Shown here: one piece after another, positions 47,155-59,731 of the stretch
Layout of the letters: each line of letters begins with the position of its first letter
Position numbering within the stretch: the stretch's first letter is position 1
Assembly (NCBI GenBank): GCA_932521025.1
Contig: OW051468.1
Location: 4,092,064 to 4,156,063, forward strand
From: Oscheius onirici
Lineage: Eukaryota; Nematoda; Chromadorea; Rhabditida; Rhabditidae
Direction of reading: 5' to 3'
Length of the DNA: 64,000 nt
Notes under the pieces: generated by a model
What the model was told of the DNA's origin: nothing
The model's input: only the letters and a program-made list of their open reading frames with translations
The model's database searches: none
Translations under genes and position numbers: made by a program

Positions 47155-47854
47155 CTTTTCAAGCCTGAAATTAATGAAATATGTACATGACTTAAAGAAG
47201 AATAGTGCTAACCAGAGCACATGACGACGGGACTGCTAGGAAAAGAGGGCGAGCTAAACTTTCTTTCTGCTGGCTAAAATGTGGTCAAATTAGAGAAAAA
47301 GAGGATGTGAATATGGATAAGGAGCAACAATAGGAATTGATAGAAAGTTTTAGCAGAATTTGAGAAAAAACAGCAAAAAAAGTTCCATCTTGAATGTTTT
47401 CGAATTGACACTAAACGCGTTCGTTCGGAAATGGAGCGCACTTTTTGTTCAGAAACTGAACAGTTGAGAGAGCATGATACGCCATCGAAGATCGTTCCAC
47501 TACGAAAATTATAGCTCAAACCGACTATATTTGAGTCAAAACTGATGACGTAGACTTCGATTAAATACTTTTTGAAGATAACCCGAAATTGGGAATTGTG
47601 TTCACTAAAAGTTGACCTCTACATCTTCAAACTAAACAATCTATGCTTCCGGTTAGGCATTCGAGCCTGGCCACTGTGAGACCTATTCGTGAATTCTACT
47701 TGTTGTTATTCCAGGGCGTATCTGGCCTTATCAGGATCCGAATGAATCAGCTGAAAGAGGCGGTAAGAGACGCAGAGGCGACGCTGTTCCCTTGTCAACA
47801 AACCTTCATTCAGAGTACTCAATAACTTCAATTCGATCATTTTGAATCAAAAAG
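47155..47854. promoter_or_regulatory. divergent region between PRPF4B and Tollip
   Basis: 700 bp, presumed to hold both promoters. The plus-strand frame 47643-47825 contains splice-like signals (gttattccag at 47705, GCGgtaaga at 47762, cattcag at 47814) and might be 5'UTR exons of Tollip or a very small protein gene; I could not decide. Confidence 0.35.
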
Positions 47855-49215
47855 ATGCCTCTTAGAGAGACTGTTGCTGAACGTCGTTCAAAGGTGAGAA
47901 TACTAGGCAAACGTTTGTTAGATTTTCTTTAGGTTCTTCTGGGAGAACTTCCTAATGATTTTCTGTGCATATCTGTGGAAGTCAATCCACAACATGAGCC
48001 AGATAGTGTTTATTTGCCAGTGAGTGACTGCTCTGAGCAAAACTAGATGAATAACAATAACTTCAGCAACCTTCGTTCATTCCGCCGAACACGAGAGGAC
48101 GTCTCTCTGTGAGCATTTTGGAAGCAAACCTGGTTAAATCGTACACAATTGTCGGTCTTGTACGCATGGACCCCTATTGCCGGTGATATCAATCAACTTT
48201 TGAGCAATAAGTCTGTTTAGTCTCCGAGTCGGCAATGCAGTCTTCCAAACTCAAACACATCTCAACGGAGGAAGATCTCCTGTGTGGAACCGAACCCTCC
48301 ATGCTTATCTGCCACAAGGAGTGGAGAGCATTTATGTGCAGGTTTTTGATGAGGTGAACACGGGGGTCGAAAAACAAAGAAATACTGAATAGAAAGCCTT
48401 CACTTCCGATGAGTGTATCGCCTGGCAGCACGTTATTCTGCCAACAGCAATTTTCGACGGAGATACAGTGGATGACTATTTTAAGTTGAATGGAGAACAA
48501 GTTGGGAAACAAAGGTAGCGAAGATGATTACAAAACTTAGGGTCAAGAGAAAGAAGGAATGATTCATCTTGTTCTCTCATTTGCCCCAATTGAGGCCGTT
48601 CCTCACATGGCTGCTCATGTAGTTCAAGAACAGCCAATCCAGGAAGAAGACATCAAGGCTGTACAGGAAATGTTCCCAGATATTGACAAAGAGGTCATTA
48701 TGGCTGTTTTAGAACAATGCCATGGTAAGAAACAATAAATCTAGCTAAGATTGGCGAGGGTTTCTTGAGCTGTTATTTGCGTTGTAAGATAATGTAAAAG
48801 AAAGAAGAAATATATAAATGGAGAACAAAAACTGGTGAGAAAAATAAAACTTAGTTGTTCAAAGTTGCCGCATATCTCCCACGTTGTTCAGGCGCAATTT
48901 TTGAACCGATTTATCCGCAGAAAAATCTCATTGTGCTTTCCCTTTCAGCCTATTCGCTACTTTTTTCTCTACTTTCATCTCGCAAAATCAGTACATGAAA
49001 AGTGTAAAAGTATTGCAAAAAAAGTTGTCTGTAAGCACACTGATATGGAAAAACTGCAACACAAGTGTTGATAACTTCTTTACTATGTAAAAAAACGTGT
49101 TCACAAACTGGAAGTAAATAGTAGATACTGGAAAAAACTTTATTGGTAGAAGTCACATCAACATTTTGCAGGAAACAAAGATGCAGCGGTCAGTTCTCTT
49201 CTTGAGTTGGCCTAA
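47855..49215 (+). CDS. TOLLIP: Tollip (C2 and CUE domains)
   Basis: MPLRETVAERRSK, then VLLGELPNDFLCISV, matching Tollip 'YIGELPQDFLRI'. The C2 domain spans RGRLSVSILEANLVKSYTIV, RMDPYCRLRVGNAVFQTQTH, GRSPVWNRTLHAYLPQGVES and DECIAWQHVILPT. The C-terminal CUE domain has EEDIKAVQEMFPDIDKEVIM, split by a 447-nt intron (48725-49171) before NKDAAVSSLLELA. Tollip binds ubiquitinated cargo through CUE and PI3P through C2, acting in endosomal sorting and selective autophagy. Confidence 0.94.
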
Positions 49216-49317
49216 AGTCTACTTCTCAACAGCCATACAACTATATTTATAAACAAATAAAACATTTTTATATCCCGAAAATTTTTCCATTGATCGGTGC
49301 CCTAGCGCCAAAAGGTT

Positions 49318-49810
49318 TTAAAGGACTGCCATCACACTTCCTTGTCTATCCTCTTCGTTCGGAGGGCCACATTGGCTGTTTTCCTCCTCTTCCATGTCAA
49401 GCCGGCTATTTTTCTGTTTTAAGCTGACTCGTTGGCTAGCCTGGGAGCTGAATAAATAGCAGAATTGTGCGGCATCATCGTTGATCCCGCAGAAAATTTG
49501 GCGTCTTTCTCTCTTAATCAAGTTGTTTACTTCCAAAGCTCCATTCTTCTACGATTTTCGTCCAGCTATCTCCGTCCTCATTCGACACTTTCCAAGCCCA
49601 ATCAAACAGTCTTCTCTTGTATTCATCTACGACGTCTTTCAGCTTTGTCCTGTTGCGGATTTCTTCACTTGAAATATGATCCAGAAGTGAGATTCCAAGA
49701 ATCTTTCGTTGCATTCTTCTTTGCATCACGGCTAAAGTATTCTCCTCTGTCTTCTTCAGACCTGCAGTTTCTAGTCCGTATAGCAACGTGGGCCAGGACT
49801 TTCATCTCAA
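49318..49810 (-). pseudogene. LINE-type reverse transcriptase C-terminal remnant
   Basis: The minus-strand frame from about 49795 reads TLLYGLETAGLKKTEENTLA, then QRRMQRKILGISLLDHISSE, EEIRNRTKLKDVVDEYKRRL and DWAWKVSNEDGDSWT. This is the standard tail of non-LTR retrotransposon polyproteins ('LLYG.E.W', 'QRRMERK+LG++', 'DRI+N+EIR++T', 'WAGH+AR'). Frame changes after 49520 and no upstream polymerase motifs were found. It is a dead 5'-truncated copy, the usual fate of LINE insertions. It lies between Tollip and UBE2Q. Confidence 0.8.
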
Positions 49811-50230
49811 ACAGCTTCTTAACGAGTATTGGAGTATGTATCTAACCGTAAATCATACTTGTTTTTGACGGGTTTTCCGTACTTCTCTTTGATTACGCCA
49901 ACTTTCCCTTTTTTCTAGGCGCTATATTTTTAATTCAGAGCCAATCCAATAAAAAACTCACTTCTAAATTTTTCTGAAACCGCTTTTTGCTTTTCTGTTT
50001 TTATCGAACAGAAGCGTGGGTGTTCAGATGATATCACGCTGTTAAAAAAAGCGAAAACTCGACTGCTTTCGCTCACGTCGCCATGAGTATACTTTCCAAT
50101 CAGAAGTTTCTCCTAAATCTCTCCTTTCCTAGCTTTTAGTTCGCACGTGGCACCAGCTGTTTCCACGCTACCTTTTTTCTATCTTCCATCTCTCTCTCGA
50201 CTTCAAATTACTACATTTTCAGGGTTAACC
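49811..50230. other. intergenic before UBE2Q
   Basis: No recognised gene. The acceptor-like tract acattttcag ends 9 nt before the UBE2Q ATG. Confidence 0.4.
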
Positions 50231-51991
50231 ATGGCTTGCCTCCGAAAACTGAAGGAGGACATTGGTCTTTTGGAATCCCTTTTTCCCAAAAGTCATGAAA
50301 GGCTCCAGGTTTGTCTTTCCACATTTATTTGTAAAATAAAGGTGGTGTTCAGATCGTATTTGCCTCGGTGGACGAAATTTCGATGAAGTTCGTAGACAAC
50401 ACGGGAAAAGCTGTTATAATCACAGCCAATATTCAGGTGAGACGCTTTTTTAAAGGTTTACCCGAAATATATTTCGTCTTGAAAATGCCTTGCTAATGAT
50501 TGTTTAAAACTTGGCTTATTACAGGAAAACTATCCCCGTCAGCCGCCAATCTGGTTCAGCGAGGACGAGAGACCAATTGTTGGAAGCACGCTGGCTGGTC
50601 TCACCGAACAGGAAGATAATATCACGATCCTTCAGCAGGTTTATTGAAAAGTGACAAATATAAATCCACGAATTCAGATTCATAAATTAGTATCGGAGCT
50701 GTGTGCATATTTCGGATTGACGGCTCCGAGTGAACTGTTGAGAATAGCCCCTCCCGATATGGATGATGAGAAAGACGAGGGCCGTGGAAGTGACATGGGA
50801 AGTGATACTGAAGATGATGTCATTCCTCACGAGGAGGCAAGTTTTTTTTAACCGAAAGTTTGTTCTTATTTCCATTTTCAGGTTGTTGAAATGGCGGAAG
50901 AAGAGCCTCGAACAGTCGGCGACGATGATGTTGCTCCGGAAGGTCGTCAGATGTTGGATAAAATTAGCAAAGTCAATCGACAACAGCATCTAAATGGCAA
51001 AGTACAGGGCTCCGTCACAGCGACGGATCGTCTAATGAAAGAAATTCGCGATATTTATCGAAGCGAGCACTACAAAAATGGCAATTTGCTGTCTTTATCC
51101 TCGTCTAAATTGACGTTTCAGGTGTTTATGCGATAGAGCTCCTAAATGATGAGAACTTGTACGAATGGAATGTGAAATTGTTTAAAGTGGATCCCGACAG
51201 CGCCTTGTCCACTGATCTGCAAACGATGGCCCAAGACCACAAACAGGACCACATCAAATTTCATTTTGTATACAACGAAAACTTTCCCTGCGAACCTCCT
51301 TTTGTTCGTCTTGTCTCTCCAACTGTAAGAACTTTTGTGTGTAAATAATAACTAATTCAGATTCAAAATGGATTTGTTTTGGGTGGCGGCGCCATATGTA
51401 TGGAGCTGCTGACGAAGCAGGGCTGGTCTTCTGCCTACTCAGTCGAGTCTCTTATTCTTCAAATCGCTGCCACATTAGTCAAGGGAAAAGCCAGGATTCA
51501 ATTTGATCAAAAGGTAAGGATTGTGACGTCATGTTTCCGGTCCGCTTCCCTCGACGATGTTTGCCTGTCTACGAGGTTTCGAACGCTGTCGAAATTACGT
51601 AGTTTCGCATTTTTCGACGTTTAAACAAGTGGATTATGTTAAACGACCTGTTTAACATGTAAGAGAAATACTCTTATAGAATTCAGTGTTTTGCTAGTAT
51701 ATGGCGGTCTTTATCTTAGCTCATTTTTCGTGACGAGACTATCATGTCGAGTGAACTCTTATGAGTTACAGTAACGATCTTTTTTAATTGAACAATCCAT
51801 AACCTTGACAACTCCGAGAAATCAAACCTTGCTCTAAACTTGCATTCAATACATTTTAATTCGGTGCTAATCTGTCCAACTTTCAGCAACAAGGTCAATA
51901 CAGCCTAGTCCGAGCCCAGCAGTCTTTCAAAAGTCTCGTCCAAATCCATCAAAAGTCAGGCTGGTATACGCCCCCAAAAACCGAAGGCTAA
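50231..51991 (+). CDS. UBE2Q1: UBE2Q-type ubiquitin-conjugating enzyme E2
   Basis: Starts [20 protein letters not shown], with an N-terminal RWD-like domain ([18 protein letters not shown]) and an acidic linker. The UBC fold follows: [58 protein letters not shown] and the active-site Cys in [20 protein letters not shown]. It ends [20 protein letters not shown]. This layout matches UBE2Q1/2 over the whole length; the family adds ubiquitin to hydroxyl residues as well as lysines. The last intron (about 51512-51885) is long for this locus. Confidence 0.95.
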
Positions 51992-52961
51992 AACTTCTTC
52001 ATTTCCTTCTCACTTATTCATCTACCTGTGTTTTTCGTTGTCATTTTTACGCGGTCTGTTTTAGTTTCATCAATCTCGCTCCGTCTCTTTCCGACATTCT
52101 CAATAAGCATAGTAGCCAAACGAATCAAGTCTAAAACACATTTTCCCCACTTTTGTATTTGTCCCGAATGTGAAGTCTTTTCCCCTCTCAGCAGCCCTGT
52201 GAGCAGCGTTTCCCAGTATTTTTCTACCAATTACCATTCTTCCGTGCTACATAGTGACCTTCTAACCTGGTGGATCGGCCATGTTATTTATTACGTTGCT
52301 GGATAAAACTTCAAAATCTGAGCTGAATTATCTTTCACACGTTGTTTTCTCAACAGAATACATATCTATTTATTTACTATCTCACGTGGTTTGCCAGTTC
52401 TGTTTGAAAAATCGATACGGTGGCTAATTTTTCTAGCTTTTGAGTGGCAACTGTGTTTGAATAGTCAGCGCCAGGTGTAATTTAGTCTGTTTTCTGTTTT
52501 AAGTCAAAATTTATGTTTTAGCTGGTTTTGATACAAAGTGGAAATCCATGCAGCAGTTGCTCATTTTTTCTTCAGTTGCGAAATCTGCCAGTATATAAGC
52601 GAGGTTTGGGTTCAGTGGGCGCTGATACAGTGCAGCTGACATTGAAGAAACTCTACAAAATCAGTCTGTCGGATTAAAAAAACTCGATAATTTATGTTGC
52701 TTCTAATGACAAAGCACTAGTTTTGAGTTTAGTAGGAAAAAGTATGATCAGAGACCGAAATGTCCCTGCTACAGCATAATAAAGGCAATTTGCATGGTAA
52801 AATTGGCTCCGTTTGTTTCTTTTACGTGTACATTCGCGAAAAGAGTTCGTCCTGAACACTATCCTATGAAAAGCCTCAAAGGCTGTTTGTTTGGTCTTTA
52901 TTCTTCTTTTGACATATTTCGGGTGAAAAACATTTTCAGAAGATTCTGAGGTTCTAGCCAA
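51992..52961. other. intergenic, no recognised gene
   Basis: About 970 bp between UBE2Q and TLF on the same strand. Short frames on both strands, no motif. Contains UBE2Q 3'UTR and probably the TLF promoter. Confidence 0.4.
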
Positions 52962-54424
52962 ATGAATCTCTCCTTCGATCATGATCACGTCGGGTATCTG
53001 GGTCCAAAAGCTGGCTCATCTCTCCAAACCGGTCGACCTACAGTTCCACAAACATCTACTGTCCAAGTCACTTCTCAATCACGTCTAGCCACTCCCCACA
53101 GGTATTTTCCGTCCTTTTTTTCAATGGAGTACGCTAGCATGAACATAAATGTCCACTTCATTTTGCATCTTAAATTTGCAGAAATGCGGTCTCATACGAC
53201 ACGACGGGTCTCTATAGCAATGTCAGTTTTCAACAATCTACTCAAATCCAATGTAAGTTTCTAAAATTTATTGATTGTTTTTTTCCAGATCGACACGTTC
53301 AAATAACCAATGGACAAGAGTATTACGCTAAACAGGAGCAGCAGGATGTTTATGGCAATCAAGGAAATTCACTAAATCTATCCGGCCTCCTTCGAGAGCC
53401 TACTCCCGAACCTGTGGCGAGATATCTTTAAACATTTTAATACAATGGGTTTTTTCCAGCAGGAGATACCTGAAACGAAAAAGGAAGAAGTCGAAATCAA
53501 GGCGGAACCAGTCGACACTTCTATGGATGGAGACATCGACATTGGAGTGGGTTCTTTTCTTTTTTTTTGTACGAGAAATATTTTTGTTTGGATACCAAAC
53601 AATTCAGATAAGAAATGTCGTCTGCAACTATACCCTTCCACTGCACATCGATCTGAGGCGCTACGCTCTCGCCAGCGGAAATGTCACCTACGATCGCGGA
53701 AAGGGTGTTCTGCTCAAACAGAATCGCAATCCCGGCTGCTACATTAAAATATATAGCTCTGGAAAAGTGTACATTGTCGGCTGCAAAAGGTTTTTTTTTC
53801 AATTGAATAAGCTAATTTTCTCCGCCTTTTAGTGAAATAGATGCGATGAGAGCAGCTCGAACTGTGGCGCGAAGTGTCCAACGAGCCATGGGCAAGACGA
53901 ACGAAGTTGTCAAAATCCGCAATTACAAAGTCTGCAACGTTCTCGCCACTTGCAAAATGCCTTTCGGCGTCAAAATCGAAGAGGTTTGGCTCTTTTTGAA
54001 GAGGACACGAACTGGTTCAGTTGGCCCAGAAGTATCCAGCAGAGTCGCAGTACGAGCCTGAGCTCTCGGTCGGATTGGTCTGGCGTTCTACAAGTCCCAA
54101 AGGAACGCTTCGAATTCACACCACGGGTAGCATCACAATCACGGGAGCACAGTCTGAAGCGGCTGTCATGGAACTTATCGAGATCATCTACCCAATTGTA
54201 CGCGAATTCCGTTGCTATGATCGACATCGTGGAGCCGACAAAAAGACGAAGAAACGAAAGGCCAATTTGTCAGTTCTCTTCTCTTAGTCAACTAAAGACA
54301 TTTTAGTGCCGCTGGCCCGGCTCCCAAGAAGTCGATCAAGTCCGGTGCTGTTGGTAACAAAATGTACTTTTCGGACGAGGATGATCTTTACGATGATGAC
54401 GATTTGGACGATCTCGATGATTAG
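52962..54424 (+). CDS. TBPL1: TBP-like factor (TLF/TRF2)
   Basis: A long low-complexity N-terminal region (MNLSFDHDHVGYLGPKAG, an acidic KKEEVEIKAEPVDTSMDGD tract) precedes a TBP-type saddle. Repeat 1: IRNVVCNYTLPLHIDLRRYA, NPGCYIKIYSSGKVYIVGC. Repeat 2: VKIRNYKVCNVLATCKMPFG, YPAESQYEPELSVGLVW, TLRIHTTGSITITG. The intercalating phenylalanines of TBP are replaced, as in TLFs, and the spacing fits TBPL1. A Lys-rich then acidic tail (DEDDLYDDDDLDDLDD) ends it. TLF replaces TBP at TATA-less promoters and is needed in embryonic development of C. elegans. Confidence 0.9.
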
Positions 54425-54723
54425 AACGATTTTTTGTAGTATTGCTTGAGTCATTTTGTCCTATTTTCATATACTTTACCCGCCTCTTTCTTCCAGTGTT
54501 GTTGCCTTCTACGAGTCGTCTCTTTTCCCTAAATTCATCTCTACCAGAATCTACCGAAGAATCTTGCTTTTTCTCTTTCATCCAGTGACCTTTTTCCATT
54601 TCATACATGACCGTTCTACAGATATAAACATTTGCCAATCCATATTTTTTTTTCATTTAGCCACGTTGCCTGCGTCATTTACCTTCCTTTTTTGCTTAAA
54701 AAGGAGTTAAAATATGTGTATAG

Positions 54724-57700
54724 ATGCCGAGAAAGGTGGTAAAACAGGAACCGATTGATGAGGAAGATCGCGTTCCGGAAGGAAGGCAGCTGAGGAAGAG
54801 AGTAAGGCCAGAGACCCCTATTTCAGAGGTTTTTTAATTAAATAAATAAACATAAAAAAGAATTTCCAGGCTCCGTTGACTGCCAAACGCCGTCAGGTTG
54901 GAAGATCTACGCCATCGACTCCAGTACCCAGTACATATCTGCGGCCGGACGAAGTGGATGAAATCGTCCTCGACGATAATGGAACAGCGATTAAAAAACC
55001 TCGAAGAGGTAGGAAAACGATCAAAATTGACAGCAAGGAACTGTTAGAGGTACTTGTTAATACGAGGTCCAGAAAACAGAATTATAGGCTACGCCATCCA
55101 GATTGCTTCAGATGCAGGCGAAAGAGAGGAAAGAGACTTTAAAAAAGTTTTACGGTGATGGGCCTTTTCCGTGTGTTGCTCTTGGAAAGGTTTGACACCT
55201 TTCTTTTTTTTGATATTCATATTTAGAAATGTGGCACCTTTCCCACCCTGGATGAAGCTTTTGAGCACAATAGCTCCTGTATTCAGCCAATGTACATGAC
55301 TTTTAAGGTATTTTAATCTGAACTTTATAAAAATTTTGTTTTCTAGAATCGTATCACCCAGTTTCGCCAGCTGCCAAGGCTGTCCCAACAGCGCTTTGTC
55401 CGTGAAGTCATAACTCTGAGAAAGGAGGCCCCCTGTCTAGTTTGTGGTCGGGTTTACGCTCACGCCTATGGACTCCAGTACCATGTCGATCGTTGCGGTG
55501 TCGAACAAGATGTATGTGATTTATTTTTAAAGGTAGACTCTTAAAATTAGGATCAACCCTGGAAATGCTGGCGTTGTGGATTCGATGGAACAAAAGCCGA
55601 CTCGAAGACTCATTTGGAAGCTTGTCAGGCGAAGGCTGATGAGACGAGAGAGGAGGAGATAAGGACGATCAGTGTCAAGCAGGAACCACGCGATCCGTAC
55701 GTTCTTTTAAAGAATTTACCAAAAATGCTATTTAGGGATGAATCTGCCGTGTTTGGGGCTCTGGACGATACCAATTTGCGAAGCGGAAAAGCCATCGGAA
55801 AATGTGGAGAGCTGGAAGGAGTGCCTAAACTGGAAGCGCGTGATGCTGTCGACAAACTCATGGCTCTGTCCGGCAATCCGACCAAAAGAAAACGTTCTGG
55901 AGGCGCTTCTGTTTCGAAGGGTGTTCTTCCCGTGGAATCGACCAAAGTCCGTGTCGCCAACACGGGACAGCCAAGATTCCACTTCAGAAAGACCAATACT
56001 CTTAGTGAGATTTTCTACCTTTTTGGTTATTTGATGAAATTTATACTAGGAAAAGTTTCCAGGTCTCGTGACGGATATGACCGACTGGAACGACTACAAG
56101 GCTACAGTTCAGAAAACGAAAATCAGCTGGGATCAACAGAAGTGTCTTCAAAGGAATCCCCTGTCTGGCAACCATACAAAGTTCAACCAGCCAGGCCAGT
56201 TTCCTGACGAGCTGCTCAAGAAAAACAGCCTGGGATTCAATCTCCGCAACAACACAGCTGTGAGTCTTCCTTTTTGACTTCATCGAAACAAATCTAGGCA
56301 TTTGTATCTTCGCCGTCTCTCCCAGCCGATTTGGTCACATTGAACTGTTTCGAATCGTCTTCCATGAACGGAACGGAAAACGAGAATTGGATCACACTTG
56401 CCTATGCCGGTGGGCCAGTCCATTCTCTGAAATTTGCTCCGAATCAACTTTCCAAAGATGAAGAAGTGCTTCTCGTCGCAGCCTATCCCAATGATGAAGA
56501 GCTGGTGGCCGGAAATTGGCGCGAACAGTCCGGATTTGTCCAGTTCTGGACGGTAAAACACGAAGGCGACAAAAAGGAGAAAAGTTCTATTCGCCCCTGG
56601 TTCATGTTAGAATCAAAACACGGAGCCGTATTGAATGCCAGTTGGCTTGACTGTCCAAAGCCGAAAGATGATGAGCAACTTCTTGGTTTCGTGGCTCTTT
56701 CCACCGCTCAGGGCACTGTTCTCATCTATAGGTTGTTTTTTATTTTTTATAAACGATGTAACCTTCAGAATCGTCGCTGATTCTATGCCACAGCTGTCGG
56801 AAGATGTCACCGTTCCGCCTGTTGTCTGTCCAGAACCACTGCTTGTGCTTCGTCAGGAAGCGCCAGGCGACGACGAAGTTCAAGTTGGCGGGGTATCTTT
56901 CATTATTTAATACCTTCACAAACGAATCCCTTCAGTATCCGCCTCCTCTGACCAAAGTCGAATGGAGCACATTGGACAATTCGCGGTACGTTTCTGCCGT
57001 TTCCGCTGCCGGCTACGTCTGTATCTGGGATTTGACGGCCAGTCCGAACGAGACGAAGATACTCAAAGAGAACGGATGGTCTTCGCCTGCTACAGACCTC
57101 TGTTTTGCGAAGGAACATGAGCGTGGGATTTATTCTTTTCGAACAAAAATAGTAATTTCAGTTGTTGTGTCTTTCCGTGAGAAGATAGTCCGTGTATACG
57201 ACGTCCGTTCGGGAGATCTTCTTCTGGAAGAGTCGGCAGTCAGAACTGCTGGTTTGTGAATGGACAAAATTCATTAAAATCTTAAATTTTCAGGATCGCG
57301 TGTGGTCAGCTCTCCCCGCATCTTGTCCGGTTTCTTGATCTTCCAATCCGAGTATTTTGCCTCTACCGACACTCCCACCAACGGAATAAGCTACCTGTGT
57401 TCTGACGACATCACAAAAGGCTATTTCGTCGTCCCGCTGGCTGTACGACACGATCTGCAGCTCTGGGATGCTGCTGTCAGTCCGACCACGGCCATTTTGG
57501 CTACTTGTGGCGTCGATGGACAGGTTTCCTTATCTTGTCACTGCTTCTAAGTTAAGTTTCAGCTTCTGCTCTCCGGAAATGGACGAATCGTACCAAGATT
57601 GAGTCGATGTGATTCGAGCTTTAGTGTTATTCGAGGTTCGATGTTGGTTTCGAAGAGACGAGTCGAAGAAGGCGAAAAGGAAGAAAACAAACCGTTGGAC

Positions 57701-58686
57701 GCGCTATTCAACCACAAAGACATGTGTGAAAAGACTTGGCTCGAAATTTCTCTGGAACCGAAAAAGGTTTGTTTCACTTTATTTTACAGGCGATGAGAGA
57801 TATTTCTTGGAAGTTGCTCACCCTTCCGGTGTACTTGCGATGTACACGCTCCCGGACTAAAACTTGCGGCGGCAATGGCAGCCGAACAGCTGTCATTGCG
57901 TTCTTCCTCACCAGGAAAACCTACGCAGAACTTTTCCCAAAACATGAAAATAGCGCGCTGTTTCTAAAAATGTAACGCTGTGGCGGTCGGCACGTCTCGT
58001 CAGCTTGTCATTTTCATTCTGTCGACGAAGCACAATGCCACCAAACGATTAGTCAAAACAGAGAAGGGGAGATCTGAATCACGGGCAGAATCGGAGCCCA
58101 AAGTCTTTGTCTTATGTCAAATAAGGCGAAGAAATTTCAGGAAGGAAGAACGGTACCGTATTCGTCGCTCGAGCTCCGGACACAATCTCTCAATGCCGTC
58201 GCCGCCAATTTGAACTCGGAGAGACCGATCGTCGTCACAGCTGGACAGGCTGGATTGCTCTTCATTCGACCCTGCCGACTCGACGTCGCTGGAACTAATG
58301 TTAGTTTGTGTTAAACTTGCCTGCGTTAGTTTTGAAGCAATCTAGAAGAGAAATATGCTAATTGTGTTTTGTAGGAAGTGTTGCCTGCATTTTCAACCAT
58401 TTCAGGGTGTCACAAGTTTTTTTGTTAGCAGTCAAAAATCAGTAGTCTGTGGCATTGTTTTCTCCTCGCGCGAAATACGAGATGACAAAGCAGCAAACCA
58501 CTAAACTTTCTTCACTCAATTCCAAGATTTTACTGATAATAAAATTTAAAAGAGTTTATTCAGATTGACCCTCTGGAGCTGATATCTACACTAACTACGC
58601 CGCGTCAACCTCCGAAGCGAAAGGAGACCAAACGAAAGGAGCCGAAGAAGGGAAGTCGATCTGTCAAGAAAGAAATTGAGGAATAA
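54724..58686 (+). CDS. GTF3C2: GTF3C2-like TFIIIC subunit (WD40) with zinc-finger N-terminus
   Basis: Begins MPRKVVKQEPIDEEDRVPEG. Two Cys/His motifs lie near 55.4-55.6 kb (CLVCGRVYAHAYGLQYHVDR; CWRCGFDGTKADSKTHLEAC). The WD40 part includes YAGGPVHSLKFAPNQLSKDE, SGFVQFWTVKHEGDKKE, LGFVALSTAQGTVLIYR, YVSAVSAAGYVCIWDLTASP and RPIVVTAGQAGLLFIRPC, in the order seen in human GTF3C2 (TFIIIC110). It ends with a Lys-rich tail at 58686. TFIIIC recruits RNA polymerase III to tRNA genes. The zinc motifs are not in human GTF3C2 as I recall it. Between 57790 and 57975 no single frame reads convincingly to the next exon, so the model there is uncertain. Confidence 0.75.
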
Positions 58687-59731
58687 TAACATTATGATCT
58701 CTATTTATCCACTGTTTTCTGATATAAGATGCAATTTTTCTCGCAGATGAATCGTGCAAAAGTCCCTCAGAAAAAGGGCTACAGAGCCTCTCCTTCTCCC
58801 CGCTCTTCGCAGCTGTAATATGTTTTGTGTCGGAGCTATCTTTGTGCGTGGCGGAGTGGGTGTGGGTCCCTCTGGAGCCACCCCCTCGCTTTGGGACTCT
58901 GGAGGAGAGGAAAGAGTACTGGGGGGAGGGAGGGAGCAGGGAAGAAGGGACCACCGTAACCAGGAGGAGCAGTGGGCGGAGCTGGACACAGCCCGAATCC
59001 AAAAGAGACAGCCAGTCCTGCCACCTTCAGTCGGCAGTTGGGCCAGTCTTGTTTTGAGAGAGATGTCTCATTCACCAAGTCATTCTTCTGTCCAGTCTAG
59101 ACGGACTAACAACTCCTTTTCCGAAACATTTTCTGATTCTCAAAGCTTTGGAAGAAATAGCTCTTTTGTTGATAGTTTGGGACAGCCGATTCTGTACGAC
59201 TTCTGGAATTATTTCTGATGGTTCAGACCATTTCCGAATAGAATTGACTGTTTTAGGAACTTCTTCAACTGACAGCCCAAGCACATTCACTTTTTTGACC
59301 AGCCGGTTTTCCTATTTTGGAAGAGATAAGGGCTAATGGAAATAGTAGCCGCCTCCGTTTCCATCACTGCATTGGTTTTCAAGACTTCTGTCTCCAATGC
59401 TGGAATATTTCTATCTTCTTTGTCATTCGGAGTTTGCCTGTTTGAAACAAATTTATGAATCAAAAGAACTTTCGACACCCTTGGGTTACGACTATTAGTC
59501 ATTTGGGATACTCTGACTCTGTTGAGTGGAAACGTTCTTTCCACCCAGATTGCATCCAGATACTTTTTCTGGTCTTCCAGTCGCCCCTCCTATTAGTTGA
59601 TTCATAAAGTTTCAATGATAGCCCCTGCCTTTTCCAGAAATGTTTCTTCTCGCCTTCCGTCTTTCTTTTGTTTTCAAATTTGTCCAACATCACGTCTTTC
59701 AGTCTCCGAACTCCTTGAAACCTCAGCAAAA
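58687..59731. promoter_or_regulatory. TPM: tropomyosin upstream region with G-rich tract
   Basis: GC-rich sequence before the first tropomyosin ATG. It includes a G-quadruplex-type run at 58921-58941 (G6-A-G3-A-G3-AGCA-G3). Overlapping open frames at 58754-59218 and on the other strand are products of base composition and show no motif. Presumably holds the promoter for the long isoform. Confidence 0.4.

Noticed and set aside
47643-47825. Small gene of about 22-60 codons before Tollip
   Set aside because: Splice-like signals exist but no known small protein matches; could be 5'UTR. Not strong enough to call.
58754-59218. 154-codon open frame upstream of tropomyosin, with a frame on the other strand
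   Set aside because: GC/purine-skewed sequence with Gly/Glu/Arg-rich products and no splice structure or family likeness; treated as promoter region.
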